A stretch of DNA of 64,000 nucleotides from the NCBI GenBank assembly GCA_903932145.1, contig CAIZFE010000055.1:1-64000 (forward strand), read 5' to 3'. The position numbers were made by a program, and so were the translations under genes. The notes under the pieces were generated by a model, which did no database searches, had not been told where the DNA came from, and saw only the letters and a list, made by a program, of their open reading frames with translations. This stretch comes from an uncultured Rhodopila sp. (GTDB taxonomy: Bacteria > Pseudomonadota > Alphaproteobacteria > Acetobacterales > Acetobacteraceae). This document shows, piece after piece, positions 8,982 to 17,401 of this stretch (position 1 is its first letter; each line of letters opens with the position of its first letter).

Positions 8982-9650
8982 ATGTCTGCAACCAACGCAA
9001 TGGACCGGGATCAGGTCGCCGGGGCCTATGGCCGATGGGCTCCGATCTACGATCTCGTCTTCGACGCGGTGTTTCGCCAGGGCCGCCGCGCCGCTGTCGT
9101 CGCGGCCGAGTCGGTTGGCGGCCGTGTCCTGGAGGTCGGCGTTGGGACCGGCCTGTCGCTGGCCAGCTACGGTAAAGGCACACGCGTGTTCGGTATCGAC
9201 ATTTCCAATCCGATGCTGGACAAGGCGCGCCAGCGCGTGAAGCAACAGGGTCTGTCCAATGTCGAGCGATTGGAGGTCATGGACGCCGAACACCTGTCGC
9301 TTCCGGATGCCTCGTTCGACGTCGTTGTGGCGCAGTACGTCGTCACCTCCATCCCGAATCCGGAAAAAGCGCTGAATGAGTTCGTTCGCGTTGTCCGGCC
9401 GGGCGGCGAAATCATCGTGACAACCCGTATAGGCGCCGAAACCGGCCTACGCGGAACCATTGAAAAACTGCTCATGCCGCTAACCGGCAAGCTCGGTTTT
9501 CGTACCGAATTCGCCTGGTCGCGCTACGAACGCTGGGCCGCGGCAGCCCAATCCGTTCGCCTGTTGGAACGGCGTGCCCTGCCGCCGTTTGGCCATTTCT
9601 GGCTGCTGCGATACGCCCGTATCGCCGATCCCGCCGCGGGCGGGTCCTGA
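8982..9650 (+). CDS. pmtA: Phosphatidylethanolamine N-methyltransferase (PmtA-type)
   Basis: This 222-residue class I SAM methyltransferase has motif I VLEVGVGTGLSL (residues 49-60), an acidic FGIDISNPML strand, DAEHLSLPDASFD and the post-motif VRPGGEIIVTTRIGAE. The N-terminal AYGRWAPIYDLVFDAVF and the overall length match the Rhodobacter-type PmtA enzymes, which methylate phosphatidylethanolamine to phosphatidylcholine at the membrane surface. The ATG at 8982 begins MSATNA. A phosphatidylserine decarboxylase gene 2.4 kb away would supply phosphatidylethanolamine, which supports the assignment. A ubiquinone/menaquinone-type methyltransferase is the main alternative. Confidence 0.8.
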   Translation: MSATNAMDRDQVAGAYGRWAPIYDLVFDAVFRQGRRAAVVAAESVGGRVLEVGVGTGLSLASYGKGTRVFGIDISNPMLDKARQRVKQQGLSNVERLEVMDAEHLSLPDASFDVVVAQYVVTSIPNPEKALNEFVRVVRPGGEIIVTTRIGAETGLRGTIEKLLMPLTGKLGFRTEFAWSRYERWAAAAQSVRLLERRALPPFGHFWLLRYARIADPAAGGS

Positions 9651-9694
9651 TCCATCATACCGACCACCGATCGTAAAACGCGTAAGGAAATGCG

Positions 9695-10315
9695 ATGACC
9701 AGCTTTCTCGACACTCTCAGAATACAGCGGTGGGATGACCATCGGTACTACCACCACAGCGTGGTCAATCAGTCGCTGCATCTGGTCAGCGCGATCAGTT
9801 TCCTGTGCGCCTATCTCATCATGTTCAAAGACCCCTGGCTCGCGGCCTTGATTGGCTGGATGGTGTCGATGCTCAGCCGCCAGGCCGGTCATTTCTTCTT
9901 CGAGCCACGCGGCTATGACGCGGTCAACCAGGCCACCGACGAGTACAAGGAAGAAATCAAGGTCGGTTACAACATCCGCCGCAAGATCGTGCTGATGGCG
10001 GTTTGGGCCTTGTCGCCGATCCTGCTTCTGCTCAATCCCACCATCTTTGGGCTCGTTGCCGCGCCGGCAGACTGGTTTGAATTCGCGCGGCACGTTGGAT
10101 ATCTCTGGTTTGTCGTGGGCGTCAGCGGCCTGTTGTTCCGCACGGTGCAGCTTTTCATTACCCGGGATTATATGACCGGGCTCGCCTGGGCCACCAAGAT
10201 CCTGACGGACCCGTTTCATGATGCCGTGCTGTATTATCGGGCGCCGCTCAAACTCCTGCGCGGCTGCTGGATCGATAGCGTGGAAGAATCGCACGAGCCC
10301 GTGGAATCCATCTAA
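9695..10315 (+). CDS. Mpo1/DUF962-like integral membrane protein
   Basis: This 206-residue protein has about four hydrophobic segments (roughly residues 28-50, 52-65, 100-122 and 130-150). It has a histidine pattern typical of DUF962/Mpo1-like proteins: HRYYHHSVVNQSLHL near the start and RQAGHFFFEPRGYD after the second segment. Yeast Mpo1 is an iron-dependent dioxygenase that removes one carbon from 2-hydroxy fatty acids; whether this protein does so is inference. It follows pmtA by 44 bases on the same strand and is convergent with the aminotransferase gene, fitting a lipid-modifying neighbourhood. Confidence 0.6.
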   Translation: MTSFLDTLRIQRWDDHRYYHHSVVNQSLHLVSAISFLCAYLIMFKDPWLAALIGWMVSMLSRQAGHFFFEPRGYDAVNQATDEYKEEIKVGYNIRRKIVLMAVWALSPILLLLNPTIFGLVAAPADWFEFARHVGYLWFVVGVSGLLFRTVQLFITRDYMTGLAWATKILTDPFHDAVLYYRAPLKLLRGCWIDSVEESHEPVESI

Positions 10316-10323
10316 CCGGCGAC

Positions 10324-10350
10324 CCCGACGCTTGCATCGCAAGCGTCGGG
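10324..10350. terminator. Bidirectional terminator between convergent genes
   Basis: A perfect 12-bp stem (CCCGACGCTTGC, loop ATC, GCAAGCGTCGGG) sits exactly between the stop of the Mpo1-like gene at 10315 and the stop of the convergent aminotransferase gene at 10357. No strong T-run is present on either side. Confidence 0.75.
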
Positions 10351-10356
10351 ACCGGA

Positions 10357-12024
10357 TCACGAACCGACGCGCAGAAAACGGCGGTGGGTCCACATCTCAC
10401 GCAGGATCCGCCGCTTGATCGTCCGGTTGGTGATTGTGGCATCCGCCCACCACCAACCATCCGTTTGCATCGCCTCACAGGCGGCAACGAACCGATCCGA
10501 GACGGCGTCGAAATCGCCATCCGTGAAGTTCAGACTGAAAATCACACGCCCGGTTCCGACCCAACTCAGCGCGATACCCTCGGCGCGCAAGTAATATTGC
10601 AGCATCCAGTTGTAACGTGACGGCCGCGTATAGCTGATGGTCCAGATCGACGAGAGATTGTCCACCTTGACCGGACAATTTGCCGCCTGGAGACGCGCGT
10701 TCAGGTTTTGTGTGCGGCTGTTCCACAGTCTGTCCAACCCTTCGTACTGGTCGCGAATGTCCGGAGCATCGATGCGGTTCAGGAACTCCGCCATCGCCCC
10801 CATGACATAGGGATGCGAGTTGAACGTTCCGCGGGCAAAGCAGACATCGACTGGATGATCCGGACTGTAGCGCCGCATCAAATCCCCACGGCCGCACAGC
10901 ACACCCACCGGAAGCCCGCCACCCAGCGTTTTGCCGTACGTGATCAGGTCCGGCTGAACGCCGAAAAATTCCCTGGCGCCACCTGGAGCCAGGCGGAAGC
11001 CGACAAAGACCTCGTCGAAGATCAATACGATCCCGCGCTCATCGCAGACCGCCCGCAACGCCTTCAGCCACTCGGTATAGGCAGCCCGGTCAAAACCCGC
11101 CTTGCGTCCACTGTCCACCAGGGACGAATCGGCCGGAGCCGGCTGGTTCGGATGTAACGCCTGCAACGGGTTGACCAGCACGCAGGCAATGTTCTTCCGG
11201 TGCCGCAGAACCTGCAGCGTCCGCTCCGACATATCCGCCAGTGTGTACGTATTGTCCGCCGGAGTCGGGTTGCCGATGCCGGGCTGCACGTCGCCCCACC
11301 AGCCATGATACGCGCCGCAGAACCGCACCAGATGCGACCGGCCGGTATGATAGCGCGCCAGCCGCACCGCCTGCATAACGGATTCGGTGCCGGACATGTG
11401 GAACGAGACCTCATCCAGCCCCGAGATCGCCCGCAGACGCTCGACATTGCCGGCCATGACGGGATGGTAGGCCCCCAGTACCGGGCCAAGGTCGCGCACC
11501 CGCTCCGCCCCGCGATCGATACACTCTTTATAGAAATCGTGTCCGAACAGATTGACGCCATATGATCCGGTCAGGTCGTAAAAGACGTTGCCATCCAGAT
11601 CGGTGACCGTCACACCCGACGACGACGCCAGAAACGAACCCGTCGGCAAGTATTGCTGAACCACCCGGCTGTACTGAAACGGCACCCGATAATGCGAGGT
11701 GAACTGCAGGTCGGAAACCCCGGCCGCGGCCTGTTGCGTCAGGGCGACACTGCGCGGAAACCGCTGCCGGTAAAGGTCCGACATGCGCATAAAGGCCTCG
11801 CGGCGTCGCGCGGCCACTTCCGCTGGTGCATCGTCGCTTTGGAAGAACTGGTCTTCGTCGTAATCATAGAACGGAATCAGAGATGCGACCCGGCGCCCCA
11901 TGCGGGCATGCCCGGTCAGCGACCGGTGTTTCGCCCGCGACAACTCCAGCCGAGCCTTCGCTTTTATCGCCAGAACCGGCAGCCCGACGGCACCGGAGGC
12001 TGCATATAAAACTGTCATCAACAT
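10357..12024 (-). CDS. PLP-dependent class III aminotransferase (GSA-aminomutase-like)
   Basis: This 555-residue fold-type I PLP enzyme has substrate-domain motifs ADNTY, LTGSYGVNLFGHDFY and EVSFHMSGTESVMQAVR. It has the carboxylate loop IFDEVFVGFR, and the PLP lysine is Lys365 in LITYGKTLGGGLPVGV. It resembles glutamate-1-semialdehyde 2,1-aminomutases but carries about 110 extra N-terminal residues beginning with a hydrophobic stretch (TVLYAASGAVGLPVLAI), so it may be membrane-associated. Haem synthesis in this lineage normally uses ALA synthase, so a lipid or secondary-metabolite amine is a more likely substrate (inference). It is divergent from the phosphatidylserine decarboxylase gene with only 42 bases between starts. 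Confidence 0.85.
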   Translation of the reverse strand: MLMTVLYAASGAVGLPVLAIKAKARLELSRAKHRSLTGHARMGRRVASLIPFYDYDEDQFFQSDDAPAEVAARRREAFMRMSDLYRQRFPRSVALTQQAAAGVSDLQFTSHYRVPFQYSRVVQQYLPTGSFLASSSGVTVTDLDGNVFYDLTGSYGVNLFGHDFYKECIDRGAERVRDLGPVLGAYHPVMAGNVERLRAISGLDEVSFHMSGTESVMQAVRLARYHTGRSHLVRFCGAYHGWWGDVQPGIGNPTPADNTYTLADMSERTLQVLRHRKNIACVLVNPLQALHPNQPAPADSSLVDSGRKAGFDRAAYTEWLKALRAVCDERGIVLIFDEVFVGFRLAPGGAREFFGVQPDLITYGKTLGGGLPVGVLCGRGDLMRRYSPDHPVDVCFARGTFNSHPYVMGAMAEFLNRIDAPDIRDQYEGLDRLWNSRTQNLNARLQAANCPVKVDNLSSIWTISYTRPSRYNWMLQYYLRAEGIALSWVGTGRVIFSLNFTDGDFDAVSDRFVAACEAMQTDGWWWADATITNRTIKRRILREMWTHRRFLRVGS

Positions 12025-12066
12025 CGTGCGGACGTACCTTAAACGCTATGGTATCAGCCTGATCCC

Positions 12067-12936
12067 ATGACCGTCCGCTCCAACATAATGAAGATTGTGC
12101 AACAGGATGATCTTAATTTCCTGCTGACCAATCGCATCCCGCGCCGCACCCTGACCCGCTTCACCGGCTGGTTCAGCCGGATCGAGCAGCCGCTGATCCG
12201 CGACATGTCGTTGCGTATATGGGGCCTCTTCGCCGATCTCGATCTCAGCGACGCGAAGAAAACCAGTTTCCGCAGCATGCACGACTGCTTCACCCGCGAG
12301 TTGCGCGACGGTGCGCGGCCGGTGGATGCCGACCCGGCGATTCTGGTCAGCCCCTGCGACGCGATCGTCGGGGCGTCGGGGATTGTCCAGGACGGCCAGG
12401 TGCTTCAGGTCAAGGGATTCCCCTACCAACTTGACGAGCTGCTCGGTGATGCAGACCACGCGGCCGGGTTTCGTAACGGAACCTATGTGACGCTGCGGCT
12501 GACGTCGAGCATGTATCACCGCTTTCATGCGCCGTATGATTGCCGGGTCGAGTCGGTCTCGCATTTTCCGGGCGATACCTGGAACGTCAATCCGGTCACG
12601 TTGAAACGGGTGGAGCGGCTTTACTGCAAGAACGAACGGGCGGTGATCCGGACACGGCTTTCCGGCTCCGGCCACGCGGTGACGCTTGTTCCGGTGGCCG
12701 CGATCCTGGTGGCGGGAATACGGCTGCGATTCCTGGACATCACGTTCCGCCCGATGCCGCGGGATCGGCAAACGTTCCAATGCGATGCGCCGTTCCGCAA
12801 GGGCGAGGAGATGGGATGGTTCGAACACGGGTCCACCATCGTCGTGCTGGCGCCGGAGGGGTTCCGGCTGTGCGACGGGGTTGCCGAGGGGACGACAATC
12901 CGGGCGGGAGAACCATTGCTGCAATTGCCGGTGTAA
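12067..12936 (+). CDS. psd: Phosphatidylserine decarboxylase proenzyme family
   Basis: This 289-residue proenzyme shows the family landmarks: FRSMHDCFTRELRDGARPVD, VSPCDAIVG, FPYQLDELLGD, the SSMYHRFHAPYDC block with the conserved histidine, and NPVTLKRVERLYCKNERAV. The C-terminal HGST motif (Ser256) is the self-cleavage site producing the pyruvoyl alpha subunit. It would convert phosphatidylserine to phosphatidylethanolamine. An alternative start is the ATG seven codons later (MKIVQQ). The usual pssA partner is not adjacent; instead a class III aminotransferase is divergent, so it could be a specialised paralogue acting on an unusual serine-derived lipid. Confidence 0.88.
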   Translation: MTVRSNIMKIVQQDDLNFLLTNRIPRRTLTRFTGWFSRIEQPLIRDMSLRIWGLFADLDLSDAKKTSFRSMHDCFTRELRDGARPVDADPAILVSPCDAIVGASGIVQDGQVLQVKGFPYQLDELLGDADHAAGFRNGTYVTLRLTSSMYHRFHAPYDCRVESVSHFPGDTWNVNPVTLKRVERLYCKNERAVIRTRLSGSGHAVTLVPVAAILVAGIRLRFLDITFRPMPRDRQTFQCDAPFRKGEEMGWFEHGSTIVVLAPEGFRLCDGVAEGTTIRAGEPLLQLPV

Positions 12937-13346
12937 CGAACCTATCGCGGCCCGATACCGCACCAAAGCGTCATTAATGCCGGCTTTGACAGCGTGGTCG
13001 GGTGACGGAGGGCGCCCGGCTGGGCATCCCTCTGTCTTCGCCAAAAATTGCTGGCACAGTAGCGTTCGGACCGAGATCTTTCACCGATGTGAACGTGGCG
13101 GGTCTTTAGAAGTTCTCTAATCTGGTGCAGGGCTGGGCAAGCATAGATCGGGATACCTCCTCGTGCGCTCAATCAGCCTCATTGCAATGTCTGCCCTACA
13201 GATATCGGCTTCATCCTTGGGCCAGTCCACCACACCACCACAACGAAGACGAAACCATCCCCAATCCAAAAGACGATTTCCGTGACTGACAACGACTGGT
13301 CATGCGACACCGCCCCCCGAAATGCTTGATATCATGGTCGTATTTC
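12937..13346. other. Intergenic region with a hairpin, no clear gene
   Basis: Downstream of psd a GC-rich hairpin-capable stretch at about 13007-13033 (GGAGGG then CCCTCT, with an inner GCCC/GGGC pair) may terminate psd. The remainder up to the secreted-protein gene contains short reading frames that I cannot support. Confidence 0.45.
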
Positions 13347-13754
13347 ATGGCTGATCGCTGGCCCGCGGCATTGATCGTCATAATCATCGTAGCAGCGTGC
13401 GCGGTGCCCCCAGGCGTCGCCGCTCCCCCTGCGCCCAACAGCGAAGACGCCCGGATCATGTCGCCACAGGAGGCATGGATCACCAGCCGTCACGATAGTC
13501 AGAACAACGCGTGTTGCGACATTGGCGATGGCCGTCCGACGGAAGCCAATCTGGTCACCGTGGTTGATTGGGATGACGTCACGCGAACGCACTGGCGGGC
13601 CCACATTACGCCCGACCATTTTCCAGGCGAGTCAGATCGCTGGGTCGTGATCCCTGATGAGAAAATCGTTGCCGGCGCAAACCCGGTGGGTGTCCCGATC
13701 TTGTGGCTGTATAAGGGGCGGGTACAGTGCTTTGCACCGCCTGATATGTACTGA
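13347..13754 (+). CDS. Secreted conserved hypothetical protein
   Basis: This 135-residue protein begins MADRWPAALIVIIIVAACAV, an N-terminal signal peptide or lipoprotein-like leader. The mature part has a CC pair in NNACCDIGDGRP, then WRAHITPDHFPGESDRWVVI, PDEKIVAGANPVG and a late cysteine in RVQCFAPP. This pattern resembles small uncharacterised periplasmic proteins common in alphaproteobacteria, where the cysteines may be disulfide-bonded or hold a metal (inference). The start at 13347 is preferred because the leader follows it directly; 15 upstream in-frame codons are less convincing. Function unknown. Confidence 0.7.
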   Translation: MADRWPAALIVIIIVAACAVPPGVAAPPAPNSEDARIMSPQEAWITSRHDSQNNACCDIGDGRPTEANLVTVVDWDDVTRTHWRAHITPDHFPGESDRWVVIPDEKIVAGANPVGVPILWLYKGRVQCFAPPDMY

Positions 13755-14045
13755 TAAACTTGTGTCGTCCGGCTGCTGCCGCAAAGTCCGCGTCCCGCCA
13801 GCAGCCATGATTGCTTTACCGGCACAAAATACCATTTTTCGTGAGTTCAGTCTTCGGACCGTGGGTCGATACGGGCAGAGCGCAGAGCTCCGCCTGTCTC
13901 GTATCCCACCCAACCATCGAAACGACCAACATCGCTTCGGTTTGACACACATGGCACCGGCTGGGTCGTGGGATGTCTGTGGGCAAGCGCGTGCTGTCCA
14001 CACCAGCAAGACACTCACCCACGAACTTTCCCCGGAAAGTCCAGA
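13755..14045. other. 291-base intergenic stretch
   Basis: Between the secreted-protein gene (plus strand) and the end of the small lipoprotein gene (minus strand). The genes are convergent, so it should contain terminators, but I see no strong hairpin and no credible gene. Confidence 0.4.
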
Positions 14046-14165
14046 TCAATAGCGGTCGTGATATCCGTGGTGATGCCAGCCCCAACCGGGTTCCACCACA
14101 CATCCTGAAACAAGCCCGCCCAGTAATACGAGCATGACCATTCCGACGATTCTATTTCGCATCAT
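14046..14165 (-). CDS. Very small lipoprotein
   Basis: This 39-residue peptide has a positively charged start, a hydrophobic core and a lipobox (LVSGC) at about residues 18-22. A short Trp/His-rich tail WGWHHHGYHDRY follows. A good Shine-Dalgarno site (AAGGGAG) precedes the ATG at 14165. After signal peptidase II cleavage only about 18 residues would remain lipidated in the membrane. Such tiny His/Trp/Tyr-rich lipoproteins are frequent but uncharacterised in alphaproteobacteria; a metal-binding role is only a guess from composition. Confidence 0.65.
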   Translation of the reverse strand: MMRNRIVGMVMLVLLGGLVSGCVVEPGWGWHHHGYHDRY

Positions 14166-14669
14166 TGTGCTCCCTTCTCGTATCGAAAACGAAGACCATA
14201 GGTTCGTGCGATCCATCGTTCTCGCCGCCACGTGCGCCAAAGGAGGTGCTGCCTCTGAGGGCGCCCCTAAAAGATGGAAGTGTCATGCGGCGGTCGTTTG
14301 CCGCCGATGTGTCAAAAATTGGGTTTTTTGCTCCACCGTGTCCGAGCCGGTTGCTGACGGCGACTCCGCAAAGGCGTCCGTGGATTTTTTTTACCCCGGG
14401 CGGAGCCGAAGGACCCATTGAGGCTAGGCATGGCGGTCATCGCCCACTCTGTTAGCGGTCCTTCGTCACCAACAGGACGATCTTTCTATGGGTCGGACGC
14501 ACGTGACATCGAACCGGCGGCGCATCGCGTCCTTAAGCAATGGATCGAATACCGGGCCATTGCCGCCGCCTATCCCCTGGTCTTCGTATCTCGTGACGAC
14601 ACCGACGATTGCCGGGACATGTCCCGGGTACTCGTTTCAGTGGTCTGCAATGTACGCCATTGATTTGAT
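14166..14669. other. Chromosomal flank left of the integrative element
   Basis: About 500 bases with no gene I can support. Several overlapping frames are open on the plus strand through 14165-14663, but none has a ribosome site plus recognisable family. A T-rich run near 14385-14392 occurs before an attL-proximal region. Some of this may be relic coding sequence. Confidence 0.4.
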
Positions 14670-14686
14670 TGGCGTCCCGTACGAGA
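14670..14686. repeat. attL: 17-bp copy of the tRNA-Glu 3' end
   Basis: TGGCGTCCCGTACGAGA, identical to 19150-19166. Here it is not attached to any tRNA body, so it is the duplicated end generated by integration. Confidence 0.85.
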
Positions 14687-14749
14687 GGGGAACTTGAGCG
14701 ACCTGGAAACCCGCAGAATGGCTTAATTCCTTGCTTTACGAGACCGTGT

Positions 14750-14782
14750 TGTGGGGGTATCCTGTGGGGCTAGGCTGTGGGG
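14750..14782 (+). repeat. Left CTGTGGGG repeats (candidate integrase arm sites)
   Basis: TGTGGGGG at 14750-14757 and CTGTGGGG at 14762-14769 and 14775-14782. The last two begin 13 bp apart, the same spacing as the right-end pair, and lie between attL and the integrase start. Confidence 0.65.
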
Positions 14783-14815
14783 TTAGCAGGCTGGGAACTC
14801 GATCAAGGAGCGCCA

Positions 14816-16135
14816 ATGTCTGCCACGAAACCGACCGACACCCTCCACTTGGAGCGGCGCCACCTGACGTGGTTCTGCGTGAAGTATGTTCCAATCCCAC
14901 TCCGCCCGACCCTCGGGAAGAAACTGTCCCGGACGCTCACAACCCACGACCTGGGAGAGGCTCGCAAGCTTCGTCACGCGGTCCTCGTCGAGTTCAATGC
15001 CACGATCGCGGCGGCGGAGGCGACCCTAGCAGGCCGGGGCAACTCTGGGACCACTCCGGGCAACCGTATGGCGGAGGCCATGGCGGACAGGGCCGTGCTA
15101 ACGTTGGACGAGGATGGCGGCATCGCTGATACAGCACAGGCTATCGAGGACCGGCACGGTGCAGAGGCGGCACAAGCATACTTCAGGGTGGCCTCAGGAC
15201 GGTCAACGCCGATCACGCACCACGTCGAGGGCTGGCTTGGCGAGGCGCAGTATCCGCCACGCAGCAAGGTCCAGCACAGAGGCACCCTGGCGGAGTTGAG
15301 GCGCTGGTGTGCGGCTGAGTGCGTCTCTGGTGATGTAGAAGCGGTGACGAGGCAGGTAGCTGGTAAGTTCATCGCAGGAGCGTTGGCGGCGAAGTCCGCT
15401 CGAACCACGGTCAATCGGAAGCTTTCCACCTTCAGGGCATACTGGGGCTGGCTGGTGGCTCGCGGTCACACCCAAGTCGATCCTTGGGCCGATCAGTCTC
15501 TCCCGAAGGGCCGCTTAGCCCAGACCGATGAGGAGGAGAACGTCCGGGACTATACCGACGCTGAATTGCTTAGGCTCTTGAACGGTGGGGCAGATGCTGT
15601 CTTGGCCGACTTCATCCGCGTTGCCGCCCTCACAGGCGCACGGATTGAGAGCCTCGCCAAGCTTCAAGTTCGAGATTGCCAGGGTGGCGTGTTCCACATC
15701 CGCAGGGACAAGACTCCATCAGGCACCCGAAGCTTCCCTATTCACTCGGGATTGGCTGGATTGGTAGCCGAACGGTGCAAGGGCAAGGCAATGGGGGATT
15801 GGCTATTTCACGAGTGCAGCACCACTTCCACAGGCTCCAGGGCCGCCGCAGTCTCGCAGAGATTTGGCCGGTATCGGCAGAAGCTAGGCATCCATGACGA
15901 GGTGGAAGGCCGCAGAGGTTCGCGGGTAAACTTCCACAGCATCCGCCACTGGTTCGTGACCGCCGCGATACGGGCAGGCCAACATGATGGGGTTGTGGGT
16001 CAGGTCGTGGGCCATAAACCTCAAGGAACTTCTACTACCCGGAAGGTCTACCACCACGGCGCCTTGATGGACCAGTTGAGGGCGTGCGTGGAGGCGGTCA
16101 AGCTCCCAGCATCAGCACCGACCACCACGGCATAG
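14816..16135 (+). CDS. int: Phage-type tyrosine integrase
   Basis: This 439-residue tyrosine recombinase has an N-terminal region that resembles the DUF6538-type arm of alphaproteobacterial integrases (LTWFCVKYVPIPLRPTLGKK) and a SAM-like core-binding domain (about 125-235). The catalytic domain shows Arg276 in TGARIESL, His374 and Arg377 in HSIRHWF, a histidine in VVGHKP and Tyr412 in TRKVYHHG. A GGAG ribosome site precedes the ATG by 5 bases. It lies just inside attL and would catalyse integration and excision between the attachment sites at the tRNA-Glu gene. No excisionase gene is recognised nearby. Confidence 0.93.
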   Translation: MSATKPTDTLHLERRHLTWFCVKYVPIPLRPTLGKKLSRTLTTHDLGEARKLRHAVLVEFNATIAAAEATLAGRGNSGTTPGNRMAEAMADRAVLTLDEDGGIADTAQAIEDRHGAEAAQAYFRVASGRSTPITHHVEGWLGEAQYPPRSKVQHRGTLAELRRWCAAECVSGDVEAVTRQVAGKFIAGALAAKSARTTVNRKLSTFRAYWGWLVARGHTQVDPWADQSLPKGRLAQTDEEENVRDYTDAELLRLLNGGADAVLADFIRVAALTGARIESLAKLQVRDCQGGVFHIRRDKTPSGTRSFPIHSGLAGLVAERCKGKAMGDWLFHECSTTSTGSRAAAVSQRFGRYRQKLGIHDEVEGRRGSRVNFHSIRHWFVTAAIRAGQHDGVVGQVVGHKPQGTSTTRKVYHHGALMDQLRACVEAVKLPASAPTTTA

Positions 16136-16424
16136 CCCAGTGCGACTCTGGGCGACTCCCACAGCCCCTCCAGCCCCATAGGCGCTAGGGTTGGTGCGGA
16201 GGACAGTTCAGAGTCGTCCAGCACGCCTCCAGGACTCGCCCCGGCCATCCGCCAGTGTGGCACAGGAGACGACGAGCGGAGCGAGTTGGCTCCCACTTCA
16301 AGCCCGCCTGAAGCCCAGGTTCAGGAGTTGCCAACCTCACGCCTGCTCGGCTGTGCCATAGACCGAGAATCGGACGAACGACACAGCGCGCCCAAGGCAG
16401 ACTTCGAGGTGCGCATGAAGCCAT
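16136..16424. other. Element interior without a recognised gene
   Basis: This 289-base stretch follows the integrase stop. Several short frames are open but none has family similarity or a convincing ribosome site. It leads into the repeat array at 16425-16591. Confidence 0.4.
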
Positions 16425-16591
16425 CCCTAGGAGTATCCGAAGCGGCCTTCATGCTGCTCGAAGTTTACCCAGGGAGAAACCTTTAGGCTATCTCTAGGTC
16501 TTCTTTATTGGAGGAACTTTAAGGACACCTGAAGAAACCCTAGGAGACAACCTAGAGGGTAGCTTCAGGATATCTTAAGACTACTCTAAGG
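16425..16591. repeat. Array of degenerate CCTWAGG palindromes at about 11-bp spacing
   Basis: Related motifs occur at 16425 (CCCTAGG), 16480 (CCTTTAGG), 16492 (CTCTAGG), 16517 (CTTTAAGG), 16528 (CCTGAAG), 16538 (CCCTAGG), 16551 (CCTAGAGG), 16563 (CTTCAGG), 16574 (CTTAAG) and 16584 (CTCTAAGG). From 16517 on, starts are 10-13 bp apart, averaging about one helical turn. The stretch is AT-richer than the element around it and lies between the integrase stop and the convergent downstream gene. It looks like a protein-binding array or a structured control region; no known feature class is recognised. Confidence 0.5.
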
Positions 16592-16864
16592 GTCTATTAT
16601 GATAGGGTAGCACAGATGTGGTAGTTTTGTCAACGTTATCGTCGCTCTGAAAGTCGCAATTCGCGTTTAGTCCTTCACCAAAGCCCACACCTCCATGGCG
16701 ACTCTCAGGCATAGGCTACAGACCGCGCTGCGGCGGGCGGCTGGGGTGGGCGCCGAGGACGGGCCGGGCGACTCCAGCGAGTCAGGCAGAGGCCATAGCG
16801 TGGGCATCAGGTGGCAGGGCAGATGGAAAGAGCCAAGACCGCCCCCTTCCCCGCCCAGGCCAGT
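16592..16864. other. Element interior, no clear gene
   Basis: Between the palindrome array and the end of the 119-residue minus-strand gene. A plus-strand frame from 16695 overlaps that gene and is low-complexity (proline/arginine), so it is not called. Confidence 0.4.
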
Positions 16865-17224
16865 TCAGCCAACCGGGGTCCATCCAGCGGCGGAACTGGC
16901 CTTTAGGTCAACCGTGGACAGTTGGTCGGCAGTGAGGGCGTAGATCGACAGCAGGCAGGCACGGAGCGAAGGGAAGGCAATCTCCTGGCGCCACCCATCG
17001 GCTTCCCCTGCCATCAAGACACCTTCAGGGACCGGGATGATCACGAAGGAAGCCTCTGCGTGCTTCGGAGCGAATGGTCGGACGATGCTCATGAGTTCGT
17101 GGGTGGCGTCATCGTCGAGTTGTAATGTCCAGCCCTGTGAGAGATTGACCCATCCCATTGCCCAGGCCAGTGCCAGGACAGGGAAGGTGGCGAAGTCGGC
17201 GGCGGTGGCTGGAGCAGTGGGCAT
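16865..17224 (-). CDS. Unknown 119-residue protein of the integrative element
   Basis: Reads MPTAPATAADFATFPVLALA then WAMGWVNLSQGWTLQLDDDA, SFVIIPVPEGVLMAGEADGW and a C-terminal LSIYALTADQLSTVDLK. It has mixed hydrophobic and acidic composition and looks like a globular protein, without a signal peptide. An upstream start at 17299 would add 25 residues. It is convergent with the integrase and lies downstream of the serine recombinase on the same strand, so the two may be co-transcribed. I recognise no family. Confidence 0.5.
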   Translation of the reverse strand: MPTAPATAADFATFPVLALAWAMGWVNLSQGWTLQLDDDATHELMSIVRPFAPKHAEASFVIIPVPEGVLMAGEADGWRQEIAFPSLRACLLSIYALTADQLSTVDLKASSAAGWTPVG

Positions 17225-17401
17225 CGGGTCGATTTTTCTCTGAATGAAGGATGGGAATCGTGTCCCAATATCTCTTGGGGAGGCGGCTTTATCGGGCATC
17301 AGACCGGGACGTACAAGCGAAATCGGACTCGGAATAACGAGCGCGTGTGGTGTGAGTCTTTTCGTTCACAGTGTCGGCTATCGTGTAGTTTTCCTCTCCC
17401 C

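Noticed and set aside
12942-13172. 76-codon minus-strand frame downstream of psd
   Set aside because: No family similarity; it spans the putative psd terminator hairpin.
16425-16620. CRISPR-like array
   Set aside because: Motifs are short, degenerate and one helical turn apart; there are no repeat-spacer units and no cas genes in the window.
16695-16943. Plus-strand frame of 82 codons in the integrative element
   Set aside because: Proline/arginine low complexity, overlaps the better-supported minus-strand gene, no ribosome site.
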